Shown: in pieces, positions 38,734 to 52,200 of the stretch
Position numbering within the stretch: position 1 is the stretch's first letter
Layout: the number at the start of each line of letters is the position of its first letter
Source: Heterodera schachtii
Taxonomy: Eukaryota; Nematoda; Chromadorea; Rhabditida; Heteroderidae
Length of the DNA: 64,000 nucleotides
Reading direction: 5' to 3'
Assembly (NCBI GenBank): GCA_023374025.1
Contig: SIJG01000054.1
Coordinates: forward strand, 154,895 to 218,894
Position numbers and translations under genes: made by a program
Notes under the pieces: generated by a model
Database searches by the model: none
Seen by the model: the letters and a program-made list of their open reading frames with translations, nothing else
What the model was told of the DNA's origin: nothing

Positions 38734-39789
38734 CAATCATTTCGAATAAGACAAATGAGTATTTTAAGCAGTAATATAAGCAGTAATAATATAATTATAT
38801 TGAAAATTTCTATGAATATAATTTATATTCCCAAACGATGACATCAACTAAGTCTGAAAAAAACATGATATTTAAAGAAGAGAATTGGAAAAAGAAAATA
38901 ATTAAACTTAAATTTTAACCAAATTTTTCACGATGTCCCACTCACAAAAATAAATCTAGCATAATACGCCAACCCAATATTTAAACAATATTAAATTAAA
39001 GAAAGCAAATTATTTATTTTTATTAAATTTTAATATAGAACAGAAAAAACATAGCACATGCATTTTAAAAGCCAAATTTAAGTAACTAATTTCGATTATA
39101 TCTTTAAAAATTAAAAAACTTTAACTTCGATTCTAAAATTTATAATAATTGGTGATAGCTCCGAAAAAATTCCTAGGGGGTTGGGAAAATTCTTATGGAA
39201 ATTTTGAGTATGCCCATTGAAGAGAGCACAAAATTTGTTACCGAATCTAAGATTTGTACATAGAAAGTTATAGTTGATTAAATTTCAAAAGATAAGCAAG
39301 CATGAATTGATAAATTCGAATTATAAGTAATTATGTACTTGATTTTCAAACAAAATACAAAAGTTTAGATTAGGCTTGTTAGGTTAAACTAATTAAATTT
39401 TTTTGATGTTTAATTTTTTTAAAGGTATTTAATTCAGTCGTTATTATTTTAATAATATCTTGACGAAAATCCGATTACTTCAATAGTATTGTGCATGCCT
39501 TAATTTTGTAATTAATTTTACTATTGATTCAATTTGGAATTTACTCATAATATTTCTTGATAATATTTTTTGTATATTAATTAATTTATTTGTTTCTCTT
39601 TTTATCTGCAATTATTCAATGGTTTGGGAAAATTTTATATTATAATAATATAGATTTTAATATGTAACTAATTTTGATATTTCTGTGGATTAATGTAAAT
39701 AATATTTATTATTAAATAAATTAAAGTTTTTTTAGAATAAGGTCAATTTTTAAAGAAAAAATATTTACTAAGAAAAAATATATTAAATT

Positions 39790-39920
39790 TATTGGATCAA
39801 TTTTTGGAAAATTTTTTTTCACTTCCTAGGTGAGTATAAACGGAAATTTGTTGGTTCATTTCTTAGGAGTGCATTTTTCGTTTTTTTATTGCAGCTATGT
39901 TACGGATTTTTTGTAATTTT
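39790..39920 (+). repeat. decayed hAT-internal fragment
   Basis: Resembles the 34200-34360 part of the hAT element: GGATCAATTTTTGGAAAATT, then TTCTTAGGAGTGCATTTTTC, then a TTTATTGCA-containing block, in the same order as in the intact copy. It is also present in the second duplication unit at about 46677-46807. No termini are retained. Confidence 0.45.
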
Positions 39921-40813
39921 ATGTATTGGCGAATGCTGTAAATTTTATTTATATTGATTATTGTATTAAGCGAGCTTTTTTACCCTTAATACCATTAGTG
40001 TTTACTTTATTTTAACAAAGATAACTTTTTTAAAGCTACTGAAACAAAGCCAAGTTCCAATGGTCGCGCCTCTTTTATTGCACTTATTTTCATAACTTTT
40101 TTATAAAACAATTTTCATTAAATTGTTGATTGGAATATTTTAACTAAATGTTATGTCTTTCAGAAAAAAAATACAAATTTATTAGGTGGCATTAAATTTA
40201 GCAGTGACACCAAGTTCTGAAATTTTGTGTAATTTAAATGAATTAATTTTATTACTTATGTGAATTTATTTCATAAATTATTATTTTCAAAAAATAATTT
40301 TTTTCATAATAATTTTTTGACTTTTGATTTGAAAATATTGTATTTTTATTACGTATTTCACTGACCTGTAGATTTTCTGCTGGGCCCTAAATTTCTTTTT
40401 GTTTAGCTGTTGCGGTGATAGGGTTTTTTATATATATTAAACAGATTTTAAGTGAATTTGTAATCTATTTCCTGTTTATAATAATTTTAGATAACTTTTA
40501 ATTCTTGCATTTCAAGTTGAGACATTGATTATTCGATTGTAGACAATAAAAAATAAAATAAATAATAATTTGTTTTTGTAATTTTGACAATTAAAATGTT
40601 TTTATAAAATTTATAAAAATGCAGCAACAAAAATAAATTTTTCTAGTTTTTTCATTTATTTTAGTTTATTTTGCATTGAGGTTTTTTCTGTTTTTTTTAA
40701 ATTTTATTTTGTGAGTATATAATTCACTAGCTTATTGCCGTAAACACCCGCATAAAATAAAATAAAAGTATTACAATTAAAAAACTATTAAAATTGAATA
40801 GTGGTTAATCCAG

Positions 40814-41021
40814 TTGCAGTAACTTCTGTTTAAAATTTACTTTATTATTTTATAAGTAAATATTTAATGTTAAATTGTATAAAATTTTCTTTTTCAATAG
40901 CTAATTTTGGTTGTTTATAATTATTTAAGTAATTACGAATATAATCCAATTACATTTTAAATGAATGTTAATTTATTAATTGTGACTCCATATACATTTA
41001 TATAGAAAATATTGTTAATTG
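40814..41021. other. divergence island in duplication copy 1
   Basis: Aligned without gaps to 47701-47908, this 208 bp block has 21 substitutions by my count, about 10%. The rest of the 6.9 kb unit shows only about six scattered substitutions and one deletion. The block has no ORF. Confidence 0.85.
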
Positions 41022-41808
41022 TACATAAAAAATTTAATTTCAAATAATTTTTTATTATGATTTTTACAATAGTCCTGTCATCAGAAATTGAGTACCTAAT
41101 ACAATTAAAATGCACAAGCAGAGATTTATTACAATTAGTTTTTTATTAGTTAATAAAATTTGGTTTTGATGTGTTTCTTCCGCCTTAAATAAAAAATTTT
41201 AAATTTCTATACGAAACATAAAAGTAATTTATATTTAAGGATAATTTAGTTTTTTATCATTATTAATTTCATTATTTTATGAAAAACAATATAAAACGGA
41301 TTATTTTAGGTCTTTACGATTTTAAAGTTGGTAATCCTTTACCATTATATGTTTTCGGAAATAATTTTTACAAATTAGCTGCAAAAATTACTTGTTTCTT
41401 TGGTATTTTCTAAAATAAATTGCTATTTTGAAGTGAAATAATTTTTCATTAATTTATTCACGAACTCCTTAATTTTGTTTGTAAAACTAAATATGTAAAA
41501 TCAAATTTTTAAATAATTATAATATTCAAGTTGTGAAAATGTCTCTTCTGCCAAAATTATTATTATTTTTTTGTAATGTTTAATCAGTGTTTTATATTGA
41601 TATTTAAAAAAAATTCCGAAAATTTGATAAAATTTTTTATGAGAAACTTTATTTATTTTTATTAATTTTAAAAATTTATTTTGAGTGCATTTTTTCTTCA
41701 TAACATCTTTTTTAATTTATTTGCCTCATGTTTTTGTACTCAGTTTGTGTTCCAGATTGATGCGCTGTGCATTTAAATATTTCTTTGTAATTTATTTTTT
41801 TGTATATA

Positions 41809-42399
41809 TCGATTTACTATTGCCAATTTTCGGCTTTTTTGGCTCCGGCACCAAAAATAATCAGAAAAAATTGGTCAAAGTTCCGAAAAATTGATAAAAA
41901 TGACAACATTTTTAAAAATTCATAAAAAATTCATAAGTAAAGATAAGCTTTAATTAAACTTATTTTAAAATGATCAGCAAACATTTCTCTATCAAATGGC
42001 ATCAGAAACAAATTTACATACCGTACTTGCTCGATTATTGCCCCCGGGGGCTCTATTGTTCAACCCCCCTCCGAAATGGGGCTTTATTCGAGAGGGGGGA
42101 TCTAATCGAGGGGGGGGCTTTATAGTTCAACACCCCTCAAAAGGGGGGCTTTATTCGAGAGGGGGGTTCTAATCGAGCAAGTACGGTAATTGAATAAAAA
42201 AATGTTAGGTCGAAGAATATTTTGAAAAAAATTCAAAAAAATTCATCATCTGTCGAGCGGATCCGAACCCATGACAAATGGTGAAGAGGAAAAAATTATT
42301 CAAATCAACAAATTTTTGTTGGGATTTTCATTTGATCATTTTTCTGATCATACTTGGCCCCGGAGCCAAAAAAGCCGAAAATTTACAATAGTAAATCGA
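41809..42399. mobile_element. 591 bp terminal-inverted-repeat element, copy 1
   Basis: The left end begins TCGATTTACTATTG and continues into TTTTCGGCTTTTTTGGCTCC. The right end is the complement of nearly the same sequence, finishing AATAGTAAATCGA. The match runs about 40 bp with two mismatches and then more weakly. There is no transposase inside. A 170 bp MITE (42019-42188) sits within it, so the elements are nested. No convincing target-site duplication was found. Confidence 0.75.
42019..42188. mobile_element. 170 bp G-run-rich MITE, copy 1 (TA-flanked)
   Basis: Perfect 19 bp terminal inverted repeats: TACCGTACTTGCTCGATTA and TAATCGAGCAAGTACGGTA. The outermost TA on each side fits TA target duplication of the Tc1/mariner/pogo group. 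Inside, CTTTATTCGAGAGGGGGG-type modules repeat, and at least five runs of four or more G lie on the plus strand. It is far more GC-rich than its surroundings. It cannot encode a protein and would rely on a transposase in trans. Confidence 0.85.
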
Positions 42400-45300
42400 C
42401 TATGCTCTACAAGATAAAAGTGTTTTAAAAGTGATTTGGACACATACAGTTCGGAATGTTCCCTTGTTAGTCTTTTATGCTCTTATTTATTAGGGTTCTT
42501 TGCCTTGGTCTCACCTAAAATAAATATTTTATTTATTTATTTATTTTAAATAAATTTCTAATTATAAAATGAAAACTAATTATATATATAAGTAAAAATT
42601 TTAATTTGTAATAATTGAATTTTGGAAAGCCTTAAAATTGGTCTCCAAAAAGAGCATTTACAGATAAAAACATCTAATTTGATAAGATTATTTTTTAGTT
42701 CAATTATACATTATTTTTTCTAGTGACTCTTGCGTGTAAGTTACAGATTTCATTAGTATTTAATGATAACTTAAAAACATTTAATTCTTTAAGAATATAA
42801 ATTAAATATTAATTTATAATCTAATAATTTAATAATAACTCCAAAATATTAAGAAAAATTATTGTTTTCTTTTTTCTCTATTCATTTATGATCCTTAATA
42901 ATTGAAGAATCTAATATTATTAGTTTTAGTATATTTCTATTTTAAATAAATAAAAAAATTTCTCTTTAATAAATTTATTGCTATTATTCGATTTTTATTC
43001 TTTTTGGTATTTTAACTATTCTTTGTTATAAAAAAATCTTTTTAAATTTTTAAATTGCTTACTTCATCCTCTTTTGTACATGCTCTGTTCATCCAAGTAA
43101 ATTTTATAATATTAATTTAATTAATGGTGTTCAACAACCTTTTTTAAATTATTTAAATTAACTTCTTATGAGTTTCTTTTGCGAATTATTTTAATTTTTA
43201 TTATCTTTTTTTTTTATTTTCAACAAATGTTCTTTTAATTTATTTACTTACTATTTGCTTTTACACATATATTTTTTTTTATAAAATTCACGCAAAAATG
43301 CTGCGGGAATACTATTTCCTCTCGTTATTTTTTCCCAAAAATAATTTAATTATACTAAATAATTATTATACAATTGTTGAATAAATTTTAGAAATTTAAA
43401 TTAATTATGCATTTTATTTGTATTATAATCATAACAATTCAAATAATAAAGCAATTTTAATGAACCTAAAGTTTATTCTCATATATGAGCCCCAAATTTT
43501 GAACAATTGATTTGTATTTTCATTTTTTAAAGTGAAAATAAATTCAAAGGAAAACTATTTGTTTTTATTATATAATGTTTTTTGAATTGACCCCAGAGAG
43601 ATTCTTGAGAAAAGGAGCATTTTCATAACTTATCTATCATGTCAGTAAAATTCGGATTAGATAGAGCTTTAACATTATTTTTTGGGAAATGGTCTCCTAT
43701 TCAGAAAGTTATGCATAAAGGTTTTTTCAATGTTTCGTATTTAAGCGTTTTTTATTTAAAATATTTTAACAGTTCTTCATTTAATCTCTCGATCTAGTAT
43801 TTTTTCATTTAAAATATAAATAAAAATTTATATTGTTAACCAATTACATAATTAATGTTTGTAATTTCGGCTTTTTTTTCTAAATTTAAATTGAAATTTT
43901 TTATGTTCATATTACGGTATTTTCTTTAATTATACACCAATTTATTTTTATTATTTTTAAATTAATTTGTTTTTAATTTTTTATTCTTTATTATTTCACG
44001 ATAAATTAATGTTTTTAATTGGTTTCTTGAAATTCTCTGTTTCATTAAACCTCTCTATATTTTTCAAATAATTTATAGGAATAAAAATAAAAACATTTAT
44101 TGTTGTATTTCTACTTAAATAACATAAAAATATTAATTATTTTATTTATTTATTACATTATAGTTGAAAATTTTTTCATTTATATTGTATTTTCCTTATT
44201 ACATTAATATTCCATTTCTTCTTTATTAATTTTTCTTATTTCCCTCTTCCACACTAAATAAAATTTCGGCTTAAATTTATTTATTATTTTATTTGTATTA
44301 CAAAAATAAAATACTTTATAAGTCATTTATTTATTAAATTGCATTCAGCAAAATTTTTAAATTTTCTGATATATCCACTAATTAAATAATAATTACTTCA
44401 TAATTTTTAAATAGTCTAAAATTGTTTTATTTGATTTTTCATTTATAAATTTGTGTTTATATTTTAGTTATCATTTAATTTAACTCCCATTTTTGTTTTT
44501 GCATTAAGCTTTTAAGTGAGTTGATGATTAGTCAAAAAAATATATTTATTTTTTGTTTCAATTTTATTTTCTTTTCCGGACACTGATAAATCATGAAATT
44601 TTTGTAATATTATTAAATTACATTCTGTTTATTTTGATTAAAATATATTATTTTAATTAATAATATAATTTAAAATTAAGATTTATATTATAATTCCAAT
44701 TTATCATTAGGAAAACGACGAAACTTAGGGGTGTAAAATGACAAAAATTATTCGAAAAAGGTAACAAATAGTAAGTATTTAGATAAATAATTTTTAAAAT
44801 CAAAAATATTTTTTCTGAATAAAACAAAATTTTTCTCTGGTTTTATTTTAGAATAAGTCAATCTGTTGTCTTAAAATATTTGTTTTTTTATTTTTATGGT
44901 AGTTAGAAAAAATTATTTTTATTTCTACTTATATTTTAACTATTATCTTCATAAAAGAATTATTTTATTTTTATTTCCTATTTAGGAATTTATTTAAATT
45001 TATGATTGAAATTCCATCTAATTAAATTTATGAGTTAATATTTTTATTTAATAAACAAAAGTTGATTTAATTGAAACTGCATTTTGTAATTGTTGTTTCA
45101 TGGTAGCCGACAATTAATTTATTTATTGCAATCAAACAGTAGAAGAACCAAAAAACAATATATCTTGTTGTCTAAATATTCATAGCTTTACACCAAATTA
45201 ATCTTATTTTTGATAATCTCGCATGCATTTTTTTGATATTTTCATTTCTTATTAACTTAAAAACTAACTTTTTATTTTCTATTTTTCTCTCAATAATTTT

Positions 45301-45835
45301 TATACATAAATTTTTACTTTTTAGTTAAGGTATTATTGTAATATTTTAGTAATAATTCATTTGTTCATTAACAAATATGTTTATAAAATTTATTTATTTA
45401 TTTTTTATTTAACTACATTAATTATAATATAGATGATGAGACTTTTCTTCTTCTTTTTAAACTGAAAATTGTTTAATTCGACATAAGTTAGAATTGCTTA
45501 TCTAAATATTTCTTCTTAAATTTTTATAAATAAATATTTATTTAAAAATTATTTTAATTGAATAATTATTACCAGTTTATTTCATGACCAAATTAATTAG
45601 TTAATAAAATATGAAAAATAATTGGTATAATAAAGAATTAAATCGTAAATTTAATAACTAAATTTAATTAAGAATATTTTTTTTATATTTAAAATAAAAG
45701 AAAAATGTTTTCACATAATATTCGTCACTGAAGAAAATATTTATTTTCAACAGTAATTCTCTGTTCATTAGAAATTATTTTTACTTTGGAATTCACTGTT
45801 CATTATTAAAAAAAGATAAATTTTATTCACTTTAT

Positions 45836-45938
45836 ATAACTGTCTGTAGTAGTAAAAATATTAATGTAGAATATTCTGTTTAAAAAATGTTTTTAAAATT
45901 GTATTAATTAATTAATTTTTAGAAGCCAGACAATAATA
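45836..45938. other. 103 bp segment missing from duplication copy 2
   Basis: Copy 1 contains this segment between ...ATTCACTTTAT and TAATTCAAAAATC. Copy 2 joins these directly near 52723. This accounts for the unit offset changing from 6887 to 6784 bp. No microhomology is evident at the join. Confidence 0.85.
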
Positions 45939-47700
45939 TAATTCAAAAATCTGTGAAAAATTTTTCATAAATCATTTGGGTCTATAGTGAAATAATTCCT
46001 GGAAAATTTTTTGTTTTTTTTTATAAATTTAATAAATTGCCTCTTTGTTTTCCACTTGATTCGCATATGAATGATAAAAATTTGTTTTCTAAACAATTTT
46101 TTGATTTAAAAATTTTATATGCAAAATTTATAACAATTATTGATTCATATTTAGTTATAGTTGATTAAATTTCAAAAGATAAGCAAGCATGAATTGATAA
46201 ATTCGAATTATAAGTAATTATGTACTTGATTTTCAAACAAAATACAAAAGTTTAGATTAGGCTTGTTAGGTTAAACTAATTAAATTTTTTTGATGTTTAA
46301 TTTTTTTAAAGGTATTTAATTCAGTCGTTATTATTTTAATAATATCTTGACGAAAATCCGATTACTTCAATAGTATTGTGCATGCCTTAATTTTGTAATT
46401 AATTTTACTATTGATTCAATTTGGAATTTACTCATAATATTTCTTGATAATATTTTTTGTATATTAATTAATTTATTTGTTTCTCTTTTTATCTGCAATT
46501 ATTCAATGGTTTGGGAAAATTTTATATTATAATAATATAGATTTTAATATGTAACTAATTTTGATATTTCTGTGGATTAATGTAAATAATATTTATTATT
46601 AAATAAATTAAAGTTTTTTTAGAATAAGGTCAATTTTTAAAGAAAAAATATTTACTAAGAAAAAATATATTAAATTTATTGGATCAATTTTTGGAAAATT
46701 TTTTTTCACTTCCTAGGTGAGTATAAACGGAAATTTGTTGGTTCATTTCTTAGGAGTGCATTTTTCGTTTTTTTATTGCAGCTATGTTACGGATTTTTTG
46801 TAATTTTATGTATTGGCGAATGCTGTAAATTTTATTTATATTGATTATTGTATTAAGCGAGCTTTTTTACCCTTAATACCATTAGTGTTTACTTTATTTT
46901 AACAAAGATAACTTTTTTAAAGCTACTGAAACAAAGCCAAGTTCCAATGGTCGCGCCTCTTTTATTGCACTTATTTTCATAACTTTTTTATAAAACAATT
47001 TTCATTAAATTGTTGATTGGAATATTTTAACTAAATGTTATGTCTTTCAGAAAAAAAATACAAATTTATTAGGTGGCATTAAATTTAGCAGTGACACCAA
47101 GTTCTGAAATTTTGTGTAATTTAAATGAATTAATTTTATTACTTATGTGAATTTATTTCATAAATTATTATTTTCAAAAAATAATTTTTTTCATAATAAT
47201 TTTTTGACTTTTGATTTGAAAATATTGTATTTTTATTACGTATTTCACTGACCTGTAGATTTTCTGCTGGGCCCTAAATTTCTTTTTGTTTAGCTGTTGC
47301 GGTGATAGGGTTTTTTATATATATTAAACAGATTTTAAGTGAATTTGTAATCTATTTCCTGTTTATAATAATTTTAGATAACTTTTAATTCTTGCATTTC
47401 AAGTTGAGACATTGATTATTCGATTGTAGACAATAAAAAATAAAATAAATAATAATTTGTTTTTGTAATTTTGACAATTAAAATGTTTTTATAAAATTTA
47501 TAAAAATGCAGCAACAAAAATAAATTTTTCTAGTTTTTTCATTTATTTTAGTTTATTTTGCATTGAGGTTTTTTCTGTTTTTTTTAAATTTTATTTTGTG
47601 AGTATATAATTCACTAGCTTATTGCCGTAAACACCCGCATAAAATAAAATAAAAGTATTACAATTAAAAAACTATTAAAATTGAATAGTGGTTAATCCAG

Positions 47701-47908
47701 ATTCAGTAACTTCTGTTTAACATTTACTTTATTATTTTGTAAATAAATATTTAATGTAAAATTTTATAAAATTTTCTTTTTCTATAACTAATTTTGGTTG
47801 TTTATAATTATTTATTTAATTACGAATATAATCAAATTTCATTTTAAATGAATATTAGTTTATTAATTGTGACACCATTTACGTTTATATAGAAAATATT
47901 GTTAGTAA
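47701..47908. other. divergence island in duplication copy 2
   Basis: Partner of 40814-41021, with 21 substitutions and no gaps, flanked on both sides by sequence identical to copy 1. Confidence 0.85.
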
Positions 47909-48695
47909 TACATAAAAAATTTAATTTCAAATAATTTTTTATTATGATTTTTACAATAGTCCTGTCATCAGAAATTGAGTACCTAATACAATTAAAATGC
48001 ACAAGCAGAGATTTATTACAATTAGTTTTTTATTAGTTAATAAAATTTGGTTTTGATGTGTTTCTTCCGCCTTAAATAAAAAATTTTAAATTTCTATACG
48101 AAACATAAAAGTAATTTATATTTAAGGATAATTTAGTTTTTTATCATTATTAATTTCATTATTTTATGAAAAACAATATAAAACGGATTATTTTAGGTCT
48201 TTACGATTTTAAAGTTGGTAATCCTTTACCATTATATGTTTTCGGAAATAATTTTTACAAATTAGCTGCAAAAATTACTTGTTTCTTTGGTATTTTCTAA
48301 AATAAATTGCTATTTTGAAGTGAAATAATTTTTCATTAATTTATTCACGAACTCCTTAATTTTGTTTGTAAAACTAAATATGTAAAATCAAATTTTTAAA
48401 TAATTATAATATTCAAGTTGTGAAAATGTCTCTTCTGCCAAAATTATTATTATTTTTTTGTAATGTTTAATCAGTGTTTTATATTGATATTTAAAAAAAA
48501 TTCCGAAAATTTGATAAAATTTTTTATGAGAAACTTTATTTATTTTTATTAATTTTAAAAATTTATTTTGAGTGCATTTTTTCTTCATAACATCTTTTTT
48601 AATTTATTTGCCTCATGTTTTTGTACTCAGTTTGTGTTCCAGATTGATGCGCTGTGCATTTAAATATTTCTTTGTAATTTATTTTTTTGTATATA

Positions 48696-49286
48696 TCGAT
48701 TTACTATTGCCAATTTTCGGCTTTTTTGGCTCCGGCACCAAAAATAATCAGAAAAAATTGGTCAAAGTTCCGAAAAATTGATAAAAATGACAACATTTTT
48801 AAAAATTCATAAAAAATTCATAAGTAAAGATAAGCTTTAATTAAACTTATTTTAAAATGATCAGCAAACATTTCTCTATCAAATGGCATCAGAAACAAAT
48901 TTACATACCGTACTTGCTCGATTATTGCCCCCAGGGGCTCTATTGTTCAACCCCCCTCCGAAATGGGGCTTTATTCGAGAGGGGGGATCTAATCGAGGGG
49001 GGGGCTTTATAGTTCAACACCCCTCAAAAGGGGGGCTTTATTCGAGAGGGGGGTTCTAATCGAGCAAGTACGGTAATTGAATAAAAAAATGTTAGGTCGA
49101 AGAATATTTTGAAAAAAATTCAAAAAAATTCATCATCTGTCGAGCGGATCCGAACCCATGACAAATGGTGAAGAGGAAAAAATTATTCAAATCAACAAAT
49201 TTTTGTTGGGATTTTCATTTGATCATTTTTCTGATCATACTTGGCCCCGGAGCCAAAAAAGCCGAAAATTTACAATAGTAAATCGA
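48696..49286. mobile_element. 591 bp terminal-inverted-repeat element, copy 2
   Basis: Duplicate of 41809-42399 carried by the tandem duplication and not an independent insertion, as the flanks are also identical. Confidence 0.75.
48906..49075. mobile_element. 170 bp G-run-rich MITE, copy 2
   Basis: Duplicate of 42019-42188 with intact 19 bp ends. It differs by one G to A change at 48933 that breaks the CCCCCGGGGG palindrome. Confidence 0.85.
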
Positions 49287-52200
49287 CTATGCTCTACAAG
49301 ATAAAAGTGTTTTAAAAGTGATTTGGACACATACAGTTCGGAATGTTCCCTTGTTAGTCTTTTATGCTCTTATTTATTAGGGTTCTTTGCCTTGGTCTCA
49401 CCTAAAATAAATATTTTATTTATTTATTTATTTTAAATAAATTTCTAATTATAAAATGAAAACTAATTATATATATAAGTAAAAATTTTAATTTGTAATA
49501 ATTGAATTTTGGAAAGCCTTAAAATTGGTCTCCAAAAAGAGCATTTACAGATAAAAACATCTAATTTGATAAGATTATTTTTTAGTTCAATTATACATTA
49601 TTTTTTCTAGTGACTCTTGCGTGTAAGTTACAGATTTCATTAGTATTTAATGATAACTTAAAAACATTTAATTCTTTAAGAATATAAATTAAATATTAAT
49701 TTATAATCTAATAATTTAATAATAACTCCAAAATATTAAGAAAAATTATTGTTTTCTTTTTTCTCTATTCATTTATGATCCTTAATAATTGAAGAATCTA
49801 ATATTATTAGTTTTAGTATATTTCTATTTTAAATAAATAAAAAAATTTCTCTTTAATAAATTTATTGCTATTATTCGATTTTTATTCTTTTTGGTATTTT
49901 AACAATTCTTTGTTATAAAAAAATCTTTTTTAATTTTTAAATTGCTTACTTCATCCTCTTTTGTACATGCTCTGTTCATCCAAGTAAATTTTATAATATT
50001 AATTTAATTAATGTTGTTCAACAACCTTTTTTAAATTATTTAAATTAACTTCTTATGAGTTTCTTTTGCGAATTATTTTAATTTTTATTATCTTTTTTTT
50101 TTATTTTCAACAAATGTTCTTTTAATTTATTTACTTACTATTTGCTTTTACACATATATTTTTTTTTATAAAATTCACGCAAAAATGCTGCGGGAATACT
50201 ATTTCCTCTCGTTATTTTTTCCCAAAAATAATTTAATTATACTAAATAATTATTATACAATTGTTGAATAAATTTTAGAAATTTAAATTAATTATGCATT
50301 TTATTTGTATTATAATCATAACAATTCAAATAATAAAGCAATTTTAATGAACCTAAAGTTTATTCTCATATATGAGCCCCAAATTTTGAACAATTGATTT
50401 GTATTTTCATTTTTTAAAGTGAAAATAAATTCAAAGGAAAACTATTTGTTTTTATTATATAATGTTTTTTGAATTGACCCCAGAGAGATTCTTGAGAAAA
50501 GGAGCATTTTCATAACTTATCTATCATGTCAGTAAAATTCGGATTAGATAGAGCTTTAACATTATTTTTTGGGAAATGGTCTCCTATTCAGAAAGTTATG
50601 CATAAAGGTTTTTTCAATGTTTCGTATTTAAGCGTTTTTTATTTAAAATATTTTAACAGTTCTTCATTTAATCTCTCGATCTAGTATTTTTTCATTTAAA
50701 ATATAAATAAAAATTTATATTGTTAACCAATTACATAATTAATGTTTGTAATTTCGGCTTTTTTTTCTAAATTTAAATTGAAATTTTTTATGTTCATATT
50801 ACGGTATTTTCTTTAATTATACACCAATTTATTTTTATTATTTTTAAATTAATTTGTTTTTAATTTTTTATTCTTTATTATTTCACGATAAATTAATGTT
50901 TTTAATTGGTTTCTTGAAATTCTCTGTTTCATTAAACCTCTCTCTATTTTTCAAATAATTTATAGGAATAAAAATAAAAACATTTATTGTTGTATTTCTA
51001 CTTAAATAACATAAAAATATTAATTATTTTATTTATTTATTACATTATAGTTGAAAATTTTTTCATTTATATTGTATTTTCCTTATTACATTAATATTCC
51101 ATTTCTTCTTTATTAATTTTTCTTATTTCCCTCTTCCACACTAAATAAAATTTCGGCTTAAATTTATTTATTATTTTATTTGTATTACAAAAATAAAATA
51201 CTTTATAAGTCATTTATTTATTAAATTGCATTCAGCAAAATTTTTAAATTTTCTGATATATCCACTAATTAAATAATAATTACTTCATAATTTTTAAATA
51301 GTCTAAAATTGTTTTATTTGATTTTTCATTTATAAATTTGTGTTTATATTTTAGTTATCATTTAATTTAACTCCCATTTTTGTTTTTGCATTAAGCTTTT
51401 AAGTGAGTTGATGATTAGTCAAAAAAATATATTTATTTTTTGTTTCAATTTTATTTTCTTTTCCGGACACTGATAAATCATGAAATTTTTGTAATATTAT
51501 TAAATTACATTCTGTTTATTTTGATTAAAATATATTATTTTAATTAATAATATAATTTAAAATTAAGATTTATATTATAATTCCAATTTATCATTAGGAA
51601 AACGACGAAACTTAGGGGTGTAAAATGACAAAAATTATTCGAAAAAGGTAACAAATAGTAAGTATTTAGATAAATAATTTTTAAAATCAAAAATATTTTT
51701 TCTGAATAAAACAAAATTTTTCTCTGGTTTTATTTTAGAATAAGTCAATCTGTTGTCTTAAAATATTTGTTTTTTTATTTTTATGGTAGTTAGAAAAAAT
51801 TATTTTTATTTCTACTTATATTTTAACTATTATCTTCATAAAAGAATTATTTTATTTTTATTTCCTATTTAGGAATTTATTTAAATTTATGATTGAAATT
51901 CCATCTAATTAAATTTATGAGTTAATATTTTTATTTAATAAACAAAAGTTGATTTAATTGAAACTGCATTTTGTAATTGTTGTTTCATGGTAGCCGACAA
52001 TTAATTTATTTATTGCAATCAAACAGTAGAAGAACCAAAAAACAATATATCTTGTTGTCTAAATATTCATAGCTTTACACCAAATTAATCTTATTTTTGA
52101 TAATCTCGCATGCATTTTTTTGATATTTTCATTTCTTATTAACTTAAAAACTAACTTTTTATTTTCTATTTTTCTCTCAATAATTTTTATACATAAATTT

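Larger units (their letters stand above)
34579..39265. other. gene-free, mainly A-rich DNA
   Basis: No gene is supported. The 71-residue frame at 34873-35088 (minus) is Phe/Lys/Ser-rich with no family signature. Landmarks are a dispersed repeat fragment near 36420-36510, a GC-richer patch at about 37050-37110, a pair of 60 bp direct repeats at 38392-38451 and 38674-38733, and a GC-richer stretch at about 39155-39240 just before the tandem duplication. Confidence 0.6.
39266..46153 (+). repeat. tandem duplication of 6.9 kb, copy 1
   Basis: The sequence from AGTTATAGTTGATTAAATTT onward recurs at a constant offset of 6887 bp in the next unit. The junction (...TCATATTTA then GTTATAGTTG) is a direct head-to-tail join with at most one shared base. 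The unit is T-rich and has no convincing gene. The 66- and 69-residue frames at 41501-41701 (minus) and 41685-41894 (plus) recur identically in copy 2 only because the DNA is duplicated. It holds an inverted-repeat element (41809-42399), a hAT relic (about 39790-39920) and a divergence island (40814-41021). Confidence 0.95.

Noticed and set aside
42230..42420. tRNA-like words on the minus strand: GTAGAGCAT and GGGTTCGGATCC (B-box-like)
   Set aside because: The two words are about 145 bp apart, no cloverleaf can be drawn, and they fall in a transposon interior. At most a decayed tRNA-derived piece.
44037..44044. CTGTTTCA, the C. elegans piRNA upstream motif
   Set aside because: One isolated copy (plus its duplicate in the tandem unit) in T-rich DNA is expected by chance and shows no array.
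22886..46153. Near-equal lengths of the satellite (6882 bp) and duplication unit (6887 bp)
   Set aside because: They share no sequence and satellite length is arbitrary; a coincidence.
41501..48781. Pairs of identical 66- and 69-residue frames at 41501-41894 and 48388-48781
   Set aside because: They are identical only because the whole 6.9 kb DNA segment is duplicated. The frames overlap on opposite strands, are composition-biased, and one runs into a transposon end.
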